Shown piece by piece: positions 51,568 to 60,103 of a stretch of 64,000 nucleotides of DNA (position 1 is its first letter; each line of letters opens with the position of its first letter). The position numbers and the translations under genes were made by a program. The notes below the pieces were generated by a model that was not told the origin of the DNA, did no database searches, and worked only from the letters and a program-made list of their open reading frames with translations. This DNA comes from Actinacidiphila yanglinensis (GTDB taxonomy: Bacteria > Actinomycetota > Actinomycetes > Streptomycetales > Streptomycetaceae): the NCBI RefSeq assembly GCF_900107965.1, contig NZ_FNVU01000003.1, forward strand, positions 496,001 through 560,000. The letters are read 5' to 3'.

Positions 51568-52413
51568 TCAGTGTGCCGCTTCGGGCTCCAGCGCGAAACG
51601 GTTTTCTCCCGCGTAGACGTTCATGGAGCCCCCGCGCAGGAAGCCGACCAGGGTCAGCCCCGACTCGGCCGCGAGGTCCACCGCCAGCGAGGAGGGCGCC
51701 GACACCGCGGCGAGCACCGGGATGCCCGCCATCACCGCCTTCTGCACCAGCTCGAACGACGCCCGCCCGGACACCATCAGCACCCGCCCGGCCAGGGGGA
51801 GCAGCCCCTCCCGCAGCGCCCGTCCCACCAGCTTGTCCACCGCGTTGTGCCGCCCGACGTCCTCCCGGACGTCCAGCAGTGTGCCCTCGCCGTCGAACAG
51901 CGCCGCCGCGTGCAGGCCGCCGGTGCGGTCGAACACCGCCTGCGCCGCGCGCAACCGGTCGGGCAGCGCGCTCAGCAGCGCGGGGGTCAGCCGCGGCAGG
52001 TCCGGGTCGCCGGGCGGCATCCGCGTCGCGGTGCGCACCGCGTCCAGGCTGGCCTTCCCGCACAGGCCGCAGGACGACGAGGTGTACACGTTCCGCTCCA
52101 GGGCGATGTCGGGCAGCGGGACGCCGGGGGAGAGCGTCACATCCACCACGTTGTACGTGTTCCCGCCGTCCGAGGTGGCGCCCGCGCAGTACACGACGCT
52201 CGCCACGTCCGCGGCCGACGCGAGTACCCCTTCGCTCACCAGGAAGCCGACCGCCAGCGCGAAGTCGTCACCTGGCGTGCGCATGGTGATCGCCAGCGGC
52301 CGGCCGTTCAGCCGGATCTCCATCGGCTCCTCGGCGACCAGCGTGTCCGCCCGGTGCCCGAACGCGCCGTCCCTGATCCGCAGTACGCGGCGCCGCTCGG
52401 TGACACGTCCCAT
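51568..52413 (-). CDS. fdhD: Formate dehydrogenase accessory sulfurtransferase FdhD
   Basis: FdhD passes sulfur from IscS-type desulfurase to the molybdenum cofactor of formate dehydrogenase. The 281-residue product has EEPMEIRLNGRPLAITMRTPGDDFALAVGFL near the start, the catalytic CxxC at residues 115-118 in TSSSCGLCGKAS, and the C-terminal VREDVGRHNAVDKLVG and MVSGRASFELVQKA. All family landmarks are intact. ATG 52413 fits the family N-terminus. No formate dehydrogenase gene lies in the window. Confidence 0.95.
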   Translation of the reverse strand: MGRVTERRRVLRIRDGAFGHRADTLVAEEPMEIRLNGRPLAITMRTPGDDFALAVGFLVSEGVLASAADVASVVYCAGATSDGGNTYNVVDVTLSPGVPLPDIALERNVYTSSSCGLCGKASLDAVRTATRMPPGDPDLPRLTPALLSALPDRLRAAQAVFDRTGGLHAAALFDGEGTLLDVREDVGRHNAVDKLVGRALREGLLPLAGRVLMVSGRASFELVQKAVMAGIPVLAAVSAPSSLAVDLAAESGLTLVGFLRGGSMNVYAGENRFALEPEAAH

Positions 52414-52571
52414 GGCCCACCATCCCGTCGATCCCGCCGGTGCTCCCGACCGGTCCGCTGCCGGGCCGGTCCTGCCGCCTTCCGGAGCGCCCCGCACCGC
52501 CCGCGCACCGTGACATAGGGTGTGGCAGGCAGGAGCGGAGCCCCACGGACTTCCCAGGATGGCAGACCGAG

Positions 52572-52931
52572 ATGACAGATCAGCCGACGCCGGCCGCCGA
52601 GCACACCCTGGGCGACGACGAGCGGGCCCTGGCCAAACTGCGCGCGCTGCGCGGCAGCATCGACAACCTCGACGCGGCGCTCGTCCACCTGCTCGCCGAG
52701 CGCTTCAAGTGCACGCAGGAAGTCGGCGAGTTGAAGGCGACGCACCACCTCCCGCCGGCCGACCCGGCGCGCGAGGCCGACCAGATCGCCCGGCTCCGGC
52801 GGCTGGCCGTCGACGCCAGGCTCGACCCGGCGTTCGCGGAGAAGTTCCTCAACTTCATCATCGAGGAGGTCGTCCGCCACCACCGGGCGATCGCGGCCCG
52901 CCCGAGGCAGGACGGGGCGGGCGCCGAGTAG
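52572..52931 (+). CDS. Chorismate mutase (AroQ type)
   Basis: The 119-residue all-helical protein has the AroQ pattern: LAKLRALRGSIDNLDAALVHLLAERFKCTQEVGELKATHHLPPADPAREADQIARL, with Arg in the first helix, Lys in the middle helix and the terminal EEVVRHHRAI helix. It isomerises chorismate to prephenate for phenylalanine and tyrosine synthesis. The length is typical of stand-alone actinobacterial enzymes. It is divergent from fdhD and followed by a hairpin and then tRNA-Leu. Confidence 0.93.
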   Translation: MTDQPTPAAEHTLGDDERALAKLRALRGSIDNLDAALVHLLAERFKCTQEVGELKATHHLPPADPAREADQIARLRRLAVDARLDPAFAEKFLNFIIEEVVRHHRAIAARPRQDGAGAE

Positions 52932-52966
52932 TCGGGTCCGCCCGCCTGAATCCCAGGTGAGGAGCA

Positions 52967-52988
52967 CCACGATTCCTTGGTATCGTGG
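52967..52988 (+). terminator. Terminator hairpin after chorismate mutase
   Basis: CCACGAT (52967-52973) pairs with ATCGTGG (52982-52988) around an 8-base loop, 36 bp after the stop codon and 41 bp before the tRNA. Confidence 0.5.
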
Positions 52989-53028
52989 ACGCGTCACCGC
53001 GACCCATCCGGTCCGGCGACGCCCACCG

Positions 53029-53113
53029 GTCCGGGTGGCGGAATGGCAGACGCGCTAGCTTGAGGTGCTAGTGCCCTTTATCGGGCGTGGGGGTTCAAGT
53101 CCCCCCTCGGACA
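53029..53113 (+). tRNA. tRNA-Leu (anticodon GAG)
   Basis: The 85-nt sequence folds as a class II tRNA. The acceptor stem pairs GTCCGGG (53029-53035) with CTCGGAC (53106-53112) with one G-T pair. The anticodon stem CTAGC/GCTAG encloses TTGAGGT with anticodon GAG at 53062-53064. A variable arm (CCCTTTATCGGG) and the T-arm GGGGGTTCAAGTCCCCC follow. The 3' CCA is not encoded. It reads CUC/CUU leucine codons. Confidence 0.96.
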
Positions 53114-53136
53114 CTCATCGCACCACCCATGTCGTT

Positions 53137-53171
53137 CGGGTCGAGATCCTTCTCGGCCCGGGCGATTTTTT
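53137..53171 (+). terminator. Intrinsic terminator of the tRNA gene
   Basis: CGGGTCGAG (53137-53145) pairs with CTCGGCCCG (53152-53160, one G-T pair) around loop ATCCTT and is followed within five bases by six T residues (53166-53171). It is the only terminator in this window with a clear U-tract. Confidence 0.85.
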
Positions 53172-53183
53172 CGTGTGACGGGA

Positions 53184-53819
53184 TCAGGCGCCGAGGCTGC
53201 GGACGCCACCGGGGCCGTCGAGTGCGCCGCCCCCAGGTGCACCGGGACCGCCGAGCACGCCGGGACCGCCGAAGTCACCCAGGTCGCCGAAGTGCCGGAC
53301 GTGCGGGGCGAGGACGGCCAGTTCGGTGGCCAGGCGGAGCGGGTCGAGGCGGCTCAGCGTGGTGTCGCGGCCGATCACGGTGGTGCTCCGGAACGTCGCG
53401 GCGAAGTCCGGGTCGACCTGCGTGGCCAGGTAGTCGTCGAGCCCTTCGAGCCCCGCGCCGTCTGCCGCGGGGAGGGCGGCCACCGGGTGCGCGGTCCGGC
53501 GGCGGACCTCCAATGTGCCGGTGCGGCCCCAGAAGCGGCCGCGCCCCGACCAGTCGACCGCCACGACCTCCGCCCAGGGCACGAAGCACGGAGCGCGGAA
53601 GGGCAGCAGCCGGTAGAGGGTGACGCCGAGCTTGTCCAGCCGGAGCACCTTGCGGCGGCTGGAGCAGACGGCCGTGATCCACAGGGGCAGCGGGCTCAGC
53701 ACCAGCTCGATGTGGTCCGTGCCCGCGGGCTCCACGTGCGGCAGGAAGCACAGCCCGATGAGCAGCGCGGTGCCCGCGCACCGGATGATCCCGGCGCGCG
53801 TCCACCCGTACCGAACCAC
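53184..53819 (-). CDS. Membrane protein with PH-like domain, unknown function
   Basis: The 211-residue product begins with two hydrophobic segments (TRAGIIRCAGTALLIGLCFLPHV, HIELVLSPLPLWITAV) and then a beta-rich part with RRKVLRLDKLGVTLYRLLPFRAPCFVPWAEVVAVDWSGRGRFWG, which resembles bacterial PH-domain membrane proteins. The C-terminal 30 residues are Gly/Pro-rich. GTG 53819 has GAGG six bases upstream; GTG 53825 is too close. The gene lies 80 bp downstream of the P-type ATPase on the same strand but need not be functionally linked. Confidence 0.6.
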   Translation of the reverse strand: MVRYGWTRAGIIRCAGTALLIGLCFLPHVEPAGTDHIELVLSPLPLWITAVCSSRRKVLRLDKLGVTLYRLLPFRAPCFVPWAEVVAVDWSGRGRFWGRTGTLEVRRRTAHPVAALPAADGAGLEGLDDYLATQVDPDFAATFRSTTVIGRDTTLSRLDPLRLATELAVLAPHVRHFGDLGDFGGPGVLGGPGAPGGGALDGPGGVRSLGA

Positions 53820-53900
53820 GTACACCCTCGTGCACCCCCCTGACCTGCCACGGCCCGGTCACCGGGCGGGCGTCACCATGCCGTGGCTCGAACCTAGCGG

Positions 53901-55991
53901 TCACCGGGGCGCCGTGAGAATCCCCGTCCCGTCCTCCCGCGGGCGGATCGCGGGAGCCGGGCCGGGACCGGCCGCGCCGTCGTGTCCGGCCGCGCGCCGC
54001 CAGGCACGATCGGCGAGCAGGCGCAGCCCGTTGAGGCCGACGACGACCGTGGAGCCCTCGTGGCCGGCCACGCCCAGCGGCAGCGGAAGATCGCCGGCCA
54101 GGTCCCACACGACCAGACCGGTCAGGAAGACCGCAGCGATCACCAGGTTCTGCGCCACCAGCCTGCGGGCGGCGCGCGAGAGGCCCACGACGGCGGGGAC
54201 AGCGGCCAGTTCGTCCCGGACGACGACGGCGTCCGCGGTCTCCAGGGCGAGGTCGGACCCCGCCCGGCCCATGGCGATGCCGCTGTGGGCGGTGGCCAGC
54301 GCCGGGGCGTCGTTGACACCGTCGCCGACCACCAGCACCTTCCGTCCGGCGTCCTCCAGTTCCCGCACGGCGGCGACCTTGTCCGCGGGGAGGAGCCCGG
54401 CGCGTACGTCGGTGATGCCGGCGTCGGCGGCCAGCCGGGCGGCGGCCCGCGGGTTGTCCCCGGTGACCAGGATCGGGCCGGCGCCGGTCAGCCGGGTCAG
54501 CGCGGCGACGGTGCCGGCCGCGTCCGCGCGCAGCCGGTCGGAGATCCCCAGGACGGCGACGGGATCGCCGTCCACGAGCACGAGTACCGCGGTGTGCCCC
54601 TCCTCCTCCACCCGGGCCGCCGCGGCGAGCGCGGTGGGCCCGGCGCCCGCCGGCAGCCGCGCCGGGCTGCCCACCGTGACGACGCGGCCCTCGACGGTGG
54701 CGGTGACGCCGGCGCCGGGGGTGGAGGTGAAGGCCGTCGCGGCCGGGAGGTCCAGACCGCGCGCGCGTGCGGCGTCCACGACGGCGCGGGCGAGCGGGTG
54801 CTCGCTGGCGTGCTCGGCCGCGGCGGCCAGCCGCAGCACGCCCGCCTCGCCGAGGCCGAGGCCGAAGCCGGGGACCGGAACGGAGCCGGAAACGGAGCCG
54901 GGACCGTCGCCGGGCAGCAGGTGCACGCCGTCGACCCGCGGGGCGCCCTCCGTCAGGGTGCCGGTCTTGTCCAGCGCCACCGCGTCGATCTGCCCGAGCC
55001 GCTCCATGACCACCGCGGACTTCACCAGCACGCCGTGCCGCCCGGCGTTGGCGATCGCGGACAGCAGCGGGGGCATGGTGGCCAGGACGACCGCGCACGG
55101 CGAGGCGACGATCATGAACGTCATCGCGCGCAGCAGGGTCGGCTGCAGCGCGGCGCCCAGCGCCGTCGGCACCGCGAACAGCGCGAGGGTGGCGGCGACC
55201 ATGCCCAGGCTGTAGCGGTGCTCGACCTTCTCGATGAACAGCTGGGTCGGTGCCTTGGTCCGCGAGGCCTCCTCGACCATCGTCACGATCCGGGCGATGA
55301 CCGAGTCCGCCGGGTCGCGTGCGACCCTGACCCGCAGCGCCCCGGTGCCGTTGAGGGTGCCCGCGAAGACCTCGTCCCCGGGCTGCTTGGCCACCGGCAG
55401 CGGCTCCCCGGTGATGGTTGCCTGGTCGACGTCGCTCGCCCCGTCCACGACCCGGCCGTCGGCGCCGATCCGCTCGCCGGGACGGACGAGGACCAGGTCC
55501 CCGACGGCCAGCCGGTCGGCGGGCACCTCCTCCTGGCCGCCGCCGTCCGGCAGCCGGGTGGCCGTGGCCGGGGCCAGGTCCAGCAGACCGCGCACCGAGT
55601 CGGCGGTGCGGGCGGTGGCCAGCGCCTCCAGCGCGCCGGAGGTGGCGAAGATGACGATCAGCAGCGCGCCGTCCAGCACCTGCCCGATCGCCGCGGCGCC
55701 GATCGCGGCGACCACCATCAGCAGGTCCACGTCCAGCGTCCGGTCCCGCAGCGCCTTCAGCCCCGCCCATCCGGGCTCCCAGCCGCCGGTGGCGTACGCG
55801 GCGGCGAACAGCGGGCCCCACGTCCACGCGGGCGCGCCCAGCAGGTCCAGGGGCAGCGCGACGAGGAACAGCGCCAGCGCGGCCAGCGCCCAGCGGGCCT
55901 CCGGAAGGGCCAGCACGCGGGTACGCCGCCGCGGCGCCGTCCGCGCACGGGCGGCCGGCGGCGCGGCCGGTTCGGTCAGGGTGGTGGACAT
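53901..55991 (-). CDS. P1B-4-type metal efflux ATPase (CtpJ/CoaT-like)
   Basis: The 696-residue P-type ATPase has the actuator TGE (194-196), the transmembrane metal motif SPC (297-299), the phosphorylation motif DKTGTLT (341), GDGVNDAPALA, and HEGST (644-648) in the penultimate helices. SPC plus HEG[GS]T is the signature of the P1B-4 subgroup, which exports Co2+, Ni2+, Zn2+ or Fe2+. There is no N-terminal heavy-metal-associated domain, also typical. ATG 55991 follows a purine-rich stretch. It is divergent from an NmtR-like sensor with an operator between them. Confidence 0.94.
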   Translation of the reverse strand: MSTTLTEPAAPPAARARTAPRRRTRVLALPEARWALAALALFLVALPLDLLGAPAWTWGPLFAAAYATGGWEPGWAGLKALRDRTLDVDLLMVVAAIGAAAIGQVLDGALLIVIFATSGALEALATARTADSVRGLLDLAPATATRLPDGGGQEEVPADRLAVGDLVLVRPGERIGADGRVVDGASDVDQATITGEPLPVAKQPGDEVFAGTLNGTGALRVRVARDPADSVIARIVTMVEEASRTKAPTQLFIEKVEHRYSLGMVAATLALFAVPTALGAALQPTLLRAMTFMIVASPCAVVLATMPPLLSAIANAGRHGVLVKSAVVMERLGQIDAVALDKTGTLTEGAPRVDGVHLLPGDGPGSVSGSVPVPGFGLGLGEAGVLRLAAAAEHASEHPLARAVVDAARARGLDLPAATAFTSTPGAGVTATVEGRVVTVGSPARLPAGAGPTALAAAARVEEEGHTAVLVLVDGDPVAVLGISDRLRADAAGTVAALTRLTGAGPILVTGDNPRAAARLAADAGITDVRAGLLPADKVAAVRELEDAGRKVLVVGDGVNDAPALATAHSGIAMGRAGSDLALETADAVVVRDELAAVPAVVGLSRAARRLVAQNLVIAAVFLTGLVVWDLAGDLPLPLGVAGHEGSTVVVGLNGLRLLADRAWRRAAGHDGAAGPGPAPAIRPREDGTGILTAPR

Positions 55992-56047
55992 GGGGAAGGG
56001 GAGTCCTTCGGGAAGGGGATCCGACCCGACCACCGTACAGGAAGGCT

Positions 56048-56069
56048 TGAACAGTCATTCATATGTTCA
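56048..56069. promoter_or_regulatory. Probable NmtR-like operator
   Basis: TGAACA (56048-56053) and TGTTCA (56064-56069) flank a 10-base AT-rich spacer in the gap between the ATPase and the ArsR/NmtR gene. TGAACA half-sites are typical of ArsR/SmtB-family operators. Binding here would repress both divergent genes until metal binds. Confidence 0.6.
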
Positions 56070-56088
56070 TGTCCGTAGAATGGCTGCC

Positions 56089-56481
56089 ATGGGCCATGGA
56101 GCGAGCACCCCGACCGACAGCGCGGTACCGCGCGCCGCGCTCACGGCGCAGAACGCGCCGAAGGTCGCGGCCACCCTCCAGGCCCTGGCCACCCCGTCCC
56201 GGCTGCTGATCCTGGCCCGGCTGCGCGAAGGACCGCTGCCCGCCACCGAACTGGCCGACGCGGTGGGCATGGAGCAGTCCGCCTGCTCCCACCAGCTGCG
56301 CCTGCTGCGCAACCTCGGCCTGGTCACCGGCACCCGCCGGGGCCGCTCGGTCGTCTACGCGCTGTACGACGACCACGTCGCCCAACTCCTCGACCAGGCC
56401 CTCTACCACGTGGAGCACCTGCGCCTGGGTGTCACCGACAGTCCGGGTGCGGCCGCGGCCGCGGTGGCTCCGGCGGGCTGA
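56089..56481 (+). CDS. nmtR: ArsR/SmtB-family metal sensor, NmtR-like
   Basis: The 130-residue winged-helix repressor has VAATLQALATPSRLLILARLREGPLPATELADAVGMEQSACSHQLRLLRNLGLV. Metal ligands match NmtR: the C-terminal helix has Asp94, His96, His107 and His110 in the same spacing as the NmtR alpha-5 site, and the protein starts Met-Gly-His-Gly, as in NmtR, whose N-terminal Gly-His binds Ni(II). That supports ATG 56089 over ATG 56080. It is divergent from the P1B-4 ATPase, matching the nmtR-ctpJ arrangement of mycobacteria. Confidence 0.88.
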   Translation: MGHGASTPTDSAVPRAALTAQNAPKVAATLQALATPSRLLILARLREGPLPATELADAVGMEQSACSHQLRLLRNLGLVTGTRRGRSVVYALYDDHVAQLLDQALYHVEHLRLGVTDSPGAAAAAVAPAG

Positions 56482-56511
56482 GGGCGGGCCGGGTCGGCGC
56501 GATCGGCCGGG

Positions 56512-57147
56512 TCAGGCCGGGCGGCGTTCGAGGCCGGCGAGGATACGGTCCAGGGCGTCGCCGGTCTCCTCGCGCGCGCGGGCCTGGTCCTGGGCGCGGG
56601 CGATGTACAGGCTCGCCTCGGAGATGAGCGCGGCGAGCATGCGGGTCAGCGGCTGGACCGCCAGCGCGTCGATGCTGCCCTCCTGCATGGCCTTGGTGAG
56701 CACTTCGGCCAGCAGGACGTAGCCGTGCTGGTCCACCAGGGAGTCCCAGATGCTGTGGCCGAGGACCGCGGGGCCCTCGATGAGGACGATCCGCTGGAAC
56801 GACGGGTCGGCGCAGGCGTCCAGGAAGGACTGGAACCCCAGCCGCAGGGTGGTCCAGGCGTCGTATTCGGGGTGCGCCTCGGCGCGGGCGGTCTCCTGCT
56901 CGATGAGGCGCTGGGCCATGTCGCGCGCCGAGCGCTCCATCACCGCCCGGAAGAGATCGGCCTTGTCACTGAAGTGGTGGTAGAGCGCTCCGCGTGTCAC
57001 GCGTGCAGAGGAGACGATGTCCTCGGTGCCTGTGGCCGCATAGCCGCGGGAGGCGAAAAGCGTCGCGCCCGCGGCGACGAGCGCCTCGCGCGTGTCGGCC
57101 ATATGCTCCGCTTTTCTACGCCCTCGGGTGGGCTCGGCTCGCTCCAT
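56512..57147 (-). CDS. TetR-family transcriptional regulator (hpnH neighbour)
   Basis: The 211-residue protein has a TetR HTH at about residues 18-65 (LVAAGATLFASRGYAATGTEDIVSSARVTRGALYHHFSDKADLF) and a C-terminal domain with PSFQRIVLIEGPAVLG, typical of a subgroup regulating lipid or efflux genes. ATG 57147 is chosen because ATG 57165 falls inside the operator palindrome; ATG 57102 is possible. It is divergent from hpnH with two operator-like sequences between them. Confidence 0.88.
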   Translation of the reverse strand: MERAEPTRGRRKAEHMADTREALVAAGATLFASRGYAATGTEDIVSSARVTRGALYHHFSDKADLFRAVMERSARDMAQRLIEQETARAEAHPEYDAWTTLRLGFQSFLDACADPSFQRIVLIEGPAVLGHSIWDSLVDQHGYVLLAEVLTKAMQEGSIDALAVQPLTRMLAALISEASLYIARAQDQARAREETGDALDRILAGLERRPA

Positions 57148-57158
57148 GCCTTCATCAT

Positions 57159-57196
57159 CCAACATACAGCCTGTATGTTGGATGCAGCTTGTATGT
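57159..57196. promoter_or_regulatory. Two TetR operator copies between tetR and hpnH
   Basis: CCAACATACAG-C-CTGTATGTTGG (57159-57181) is a perfect 23-bp palindrome. A second, imperfect copy follows: ATGCAGCTTGTATGT (57182-57196) matches ATACAGCCTGTATGT (57164-57178) at 13 of 15 positions, 18 bp away. Both lie upstream of hpnH and the TetR gene, so the repressor probably binds two dimers. Confidence 0.75.
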
Positions 57197-57233
57197 CGAT
57201 GTGAACCCCGGTCAGAAGACGGAGCACGGGACC

Positions 57234-58238
57234 ATGGCACTTCCGCTCAACCTCACGCTCAAGATCGGCACCTACCTGGTGAAGCAGAAGCTGCGCCGCC
57301 GGGAGAAGTTCCCGCTCATCGTCGAGATCGAGCCGCTGTTCGCCTGCAACCTGGCCTGCAACGGCTGCGGCAAGATCCAGCACCCGGCGAGCGTCCTCAA
57401 GCAGCGGATGCCGGTGGAGCAGGTGATCGCCGCGGTCGAGGAGTGCGGAGCGCCGATGGTCTCGCTGGCCGGCGGCGAGCCGCTGATGCACCCGAAGATC
57501 GACGTGATGACGCAGGAACTGCTGAAGCGGGGCAAGTTCGTGGTGCTGTGCACCAACGCGGTGCTGCTGCCCAAGCACCTGCACAAGTTCAAGCCGCACC
57601 GGAACTTCGCGTGGATGGTGCACATCGACGGCCTGCGCGAGCGGCACGACGAGTCGGTGAGCAAGGAAGGCGTCTTCGACCAGGCGATCGAGGCGATCCG
57701 GCAGGCCAAGGCGGCCGGCTTCGCCGTCTACACCAACTCCACGTTCTTCAACAACGACAGCCCGCAGGACGTCATCGACGTGCTCGACTACCTCAACGAC
57801 GACCTCAAGGTCGACATGCTGCAGATCTCGCCCGGCTACGCCTACGAGAAGGCGCCCGACCAGGACCGCTTCCTCGGCGTCGAGCAGACCCGGCAGCTGT
57901 TCCAGAAGGCGTTCTCCGAGGGCCGCCGCAAGAAGTGGCGCTTCAACCACTCGGAGCTGTACCTCGACTTCCTGGAGGGCCGCGCCGACTTCGAGTGCAC
58001 TCCATGGGGCATCCCGTCCTACTCGCTCAAGGGCTGGCAGCGCCCCTGCTACCTGATGGCCGACGGCTACGCGAGCTCGTACCAGGAACTCCTCGACACC
58101 ACGGAGTGGGACAACTACGGCCGCGGCAAGGACCCCCGGTGCGACAACTGCATGGCGCACTGCGGGTACGAACCGACCGCCGTCCTCGCCACGATCGGCT
58201 CGCTCAAGGAGTCGCTGCGGGCGGTCACCGGCCGCTGA
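57234..58238 (+). CDS. hpnH: Adenosyl-hopene transferase HpnH
   Basis: HpnH is a radical SAM enzyme that joins adenosine to diploptene in hopanoid side-chain synthesis. The 334-residue product has the [4Fe-4S] motif CNLACNGC (Cys38, Cys42, Cys45), SLAGGEPLMHPKI, and the C-terminal auxiliary cysteines in CTPWGIPSY, PCYLMADGY and RCDNCMAHCGYEP. Length and all motifs are intact. ATG 57234 has GGAG about nine bases upstream. Only a TetR gene accompanies it; squalene-hopene cyclase and other hpn genes are not in this window, so it is probably a stand-alone copy. Confidence 0.95.
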   Translation: MALPLNLTLKIGTYLVKQKLRRREKFPLIVEIEPLFACNLACNGCGKIQHPASVLKQRMPVEQVIAAVEECGAPMVSLAGGEPLMHPKIDVMTQELLKRGKFVVLCTNAVLLPKHLHKFKPHRNFAWMVHIDGLRERHDESVSKEGVFDQAIEAIRQAKAAGFAVYTNSTFFNNDSPQDVIDVLDYLNDDLKVDMLQISPGYAYEKAPDQDRFLGVEQTRQLFQKAFSEGRRKKWRFNHSELYLDFLEGRADFECTPWGIPSYSLKGWQRPCYLMADGYASSYQELLDTTEWDNYGRGKDPRCDNCMAHCGYEPTAVLATIGSLKESLRAVTGR

Positions 58239-58290
58239 CCGGGGTGCGGAGGCGGCCCGGGGCCGGGCGGCGGGAGGGACGGGACGGGTC

Positions 58291-59997
58291 ATGACCCGAG
58301 GGCGGCCGCGGGCGCCGGGCGCGGCAGCCGCCGGGCCCGGCAGGCGCGCGCTGCTCGTCGCGTCGGGGCTGTCGGCGGTCTCGGCGGGCGCCGCGCTGTG
58401 CGGCGCGGGCCCGGCCGTCGCGGAGGGCACCGACCGGACCCGGTATCCGGCAGCGGCCGGAGCCGGGGCGGGCCGCTTCGCCGAGTCCGTGGTGTGGGCC
58501 GCGGGTGAGGACGCCGCGGTCGAGCACTTCCTGTACGGGCTGGTGGTGACCGCGCGCGGCACCGTACTCGCGTGCAGCGAGGCGCGGTTGGACCCGTCCG
58601 ACACCGGCGCGCACCACATCGCGGTCAAGCGCAGCACCGACGGGGGCGGCAGCTGGCCGGCATCGGTGCTGGTGGAGCGCGGCACCGACGGCCGGTGCTG
58701 GGCGAACCCGACGCTGGTGGCCGACCCCGTGAGCGGACGGGTGATGCTCTTCTACGCGCTGAACTCCGGCAACGACAGCAGCCGGGTGTTCTTCCGCGCC
58801 AGCCGGGACGACGGCCGGACCTGGTCGGACCGCACCGAGGTGACCGGGCTGTTCGCCGCAGATCCGCGGGCGCGCCCCTTCCACCTGCCGGGCCCCGGAC
58901 ACGGCCTCTGCCTGCGTGACGGGCGGCTGCTGGTCCAGGTCTGGCACCGCGAGTCCGTGACACTGCCCGTGGCCGCGCGCGCCTACGGGGCGAGCGTGCT
59001 GGTCAGTGACGACCACGGGGTGACCTGGCGGGCCGGCGGCACCCTCCCGGTGGACCCGGCGTACCCGGTCAACGAGTCGCGGCTGTTCGAACGCTCCGAC
59101 GGCGCCGTGGTGCTGGAGGGCCGCTGCTCCAGCGGCGGGGTGCGTCCCCGGATCACCTCCGTCAGCCGGGACCGGGGCGGCAGTTGGGCGCCGCCGGTGT
59201 TCGACCCGGCGGTCCGGTCGTACACGTCCGTCGACTCCGGGATGGCCCGGCTCAGCGGCGGGTACCGCGAACAGGGCGTGTCCCGGCTGCTGTTCAGCCG
59301 TCCCGACAGCACCACCGCGCGGCAGAACCTGACGGTGGGCGTCAGTTACGACGAGGGCCGCAGCTTCCCGTACGAGAAGGTCGTGTACCCCGGGCCGGCC
59401 GGGTACTCCGACCTGGCCCACTTCGCGGACGGCACCGTGCTGGTCCTCTACGGCAAGGACACCTCCGAGGGGCGCCCCGTCGACCACGTCGCCCTGGCGC
59501 GCTTCGACCTGGCCTGGCTCACCGGCGGCCGCGACAGCAACCGCACCGGGCCGCGGTGGCACGAACACCGTTACGACGCCGCGTCGTTGGCGATGCTGCA
59601 CACCGACCGGCTGCGTGCGGCGCGTTCCGCCGCCGACCCCTACACCGCGGCCGGGCGCGGGCTGCTGCTGCGCTGCGCGGGACCGGGCGCGTCGGTGACG
59701 TTCCGCCTCGACGTCCCCGCCCCCGGCCGCTACGAGCTGGTGGTGCGCTGCCGGCTGCGGCCCGGCGGACCGTCGCTGACCGCGCTGCTGGACGGTCGCG
59801 GGCGGGCCGCGGAGTTCTCCACGGACCTGGCCGACGGCATCGGGTACGGCGAGTTCTCCGCCGGCCGCCACGTCCTCACCCGGGCCGGCGCGCACACCCT
59901 CACCCTGACGGTGGTGGCGGCGGGAACGGGCGGGGCGGGCGCCGGATCCGGCGGGGACGCGGACGTCGAGCTGGACTACCTGGCGCTGCGCGCCTGA
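58291..59997 (+). CDS. Secreted sialidase-like protein with C-terminal beta-sandwich
   Basis: The 568-residue product has a twin-arginine-like signal (GRRALLVASGLSAVSAGAAL) and a six-bladed propeller with five Asp-boxes of the S-x-D-x-G-x-x-W type at about residues 115, 171, 239, 292 and 352. This is the GH33/exo-alpha-sialidase or BNR-repeat pattern. The last 130 residues form a separate carbohydrate-binding-like domain (VTFRLDVPAPGRYELVVRCRLRPGG, VELDYLALRA). Real sialidase activity is not certain; it may act on other acidic sugars. ATG 58291 follows GGAGGG. It is 52 bp after hpnH but is probably unrelated. Confidence 0.85.
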   Translation: MTRGRPRAPGAAAAGPGRRALLVASGLSAVSAGAALCGAGPAVAEGTDRTRYPAAAGAGAGRFAESVVWAAGEDAAVEHFLYGLVVTARGTVLACSEARLDPSDTGAHHIAVKRSTDGGGSWPASVLVERGTDGRCWANPTLVADPVSGRVMLFYALNSGNDSSRVFFRASRDDGRTWSDRTEVTGLFAADPRARPFHLPGPGHGLCLRDGRLLVQVWHRESVTLPVAARAYGASVLVSDDHGVTWRAGGTLPVDPAYPVNESRLFERSDGAVVLEGRCSSGGVRPRITSVSRDRGGSWAPPVFDPAVRSYTSVDSGMARLSGGYREQGVSRLLFSRPDSTTARQNLTVGVSYDEGRSFPYEKVVYPGPAGYSDLAHFADGTVLVLYGKDTSEGRPVDHVALARFDLAWLTGGRDSNRTGPRWHEHRYDAASLAMLHTDRLRAARSAADPYTAAGRGLLLRCAGPGASVTFRLDVPAPGRYELVVRCRLRPGGPSLTALLDGRGRAAEFSTDLADGIGYGEFSAGRHVLTRAGAHTLTLTVVAAGTGGAGAGSGGDADVELDYLALRA

Positions 59998-60042
59998 CCC
60001 GTCCGGGTCGCCGGGCCCTGATGTCCGGAGCCGGACAGCGGG

Positions 60043-60078
60043 CGGGGGCGCCGCGCGGCCGGCCGCGCGGCGCCCCCG
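60043..60078. terminator. 36-bp perfect palindrome, bidirectional terminator
   Basis: Two 18-base arms (60043-60060 and 60061-60078), beginning CGGGGGCGCC, meet without a spacer. It lies between the convergent sialidase-like and RTX genes. Confidence 0.75.
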
Positions 60079-60103
60079 GAGGGACCCGGTATCAGTCCTG
60101 GTG

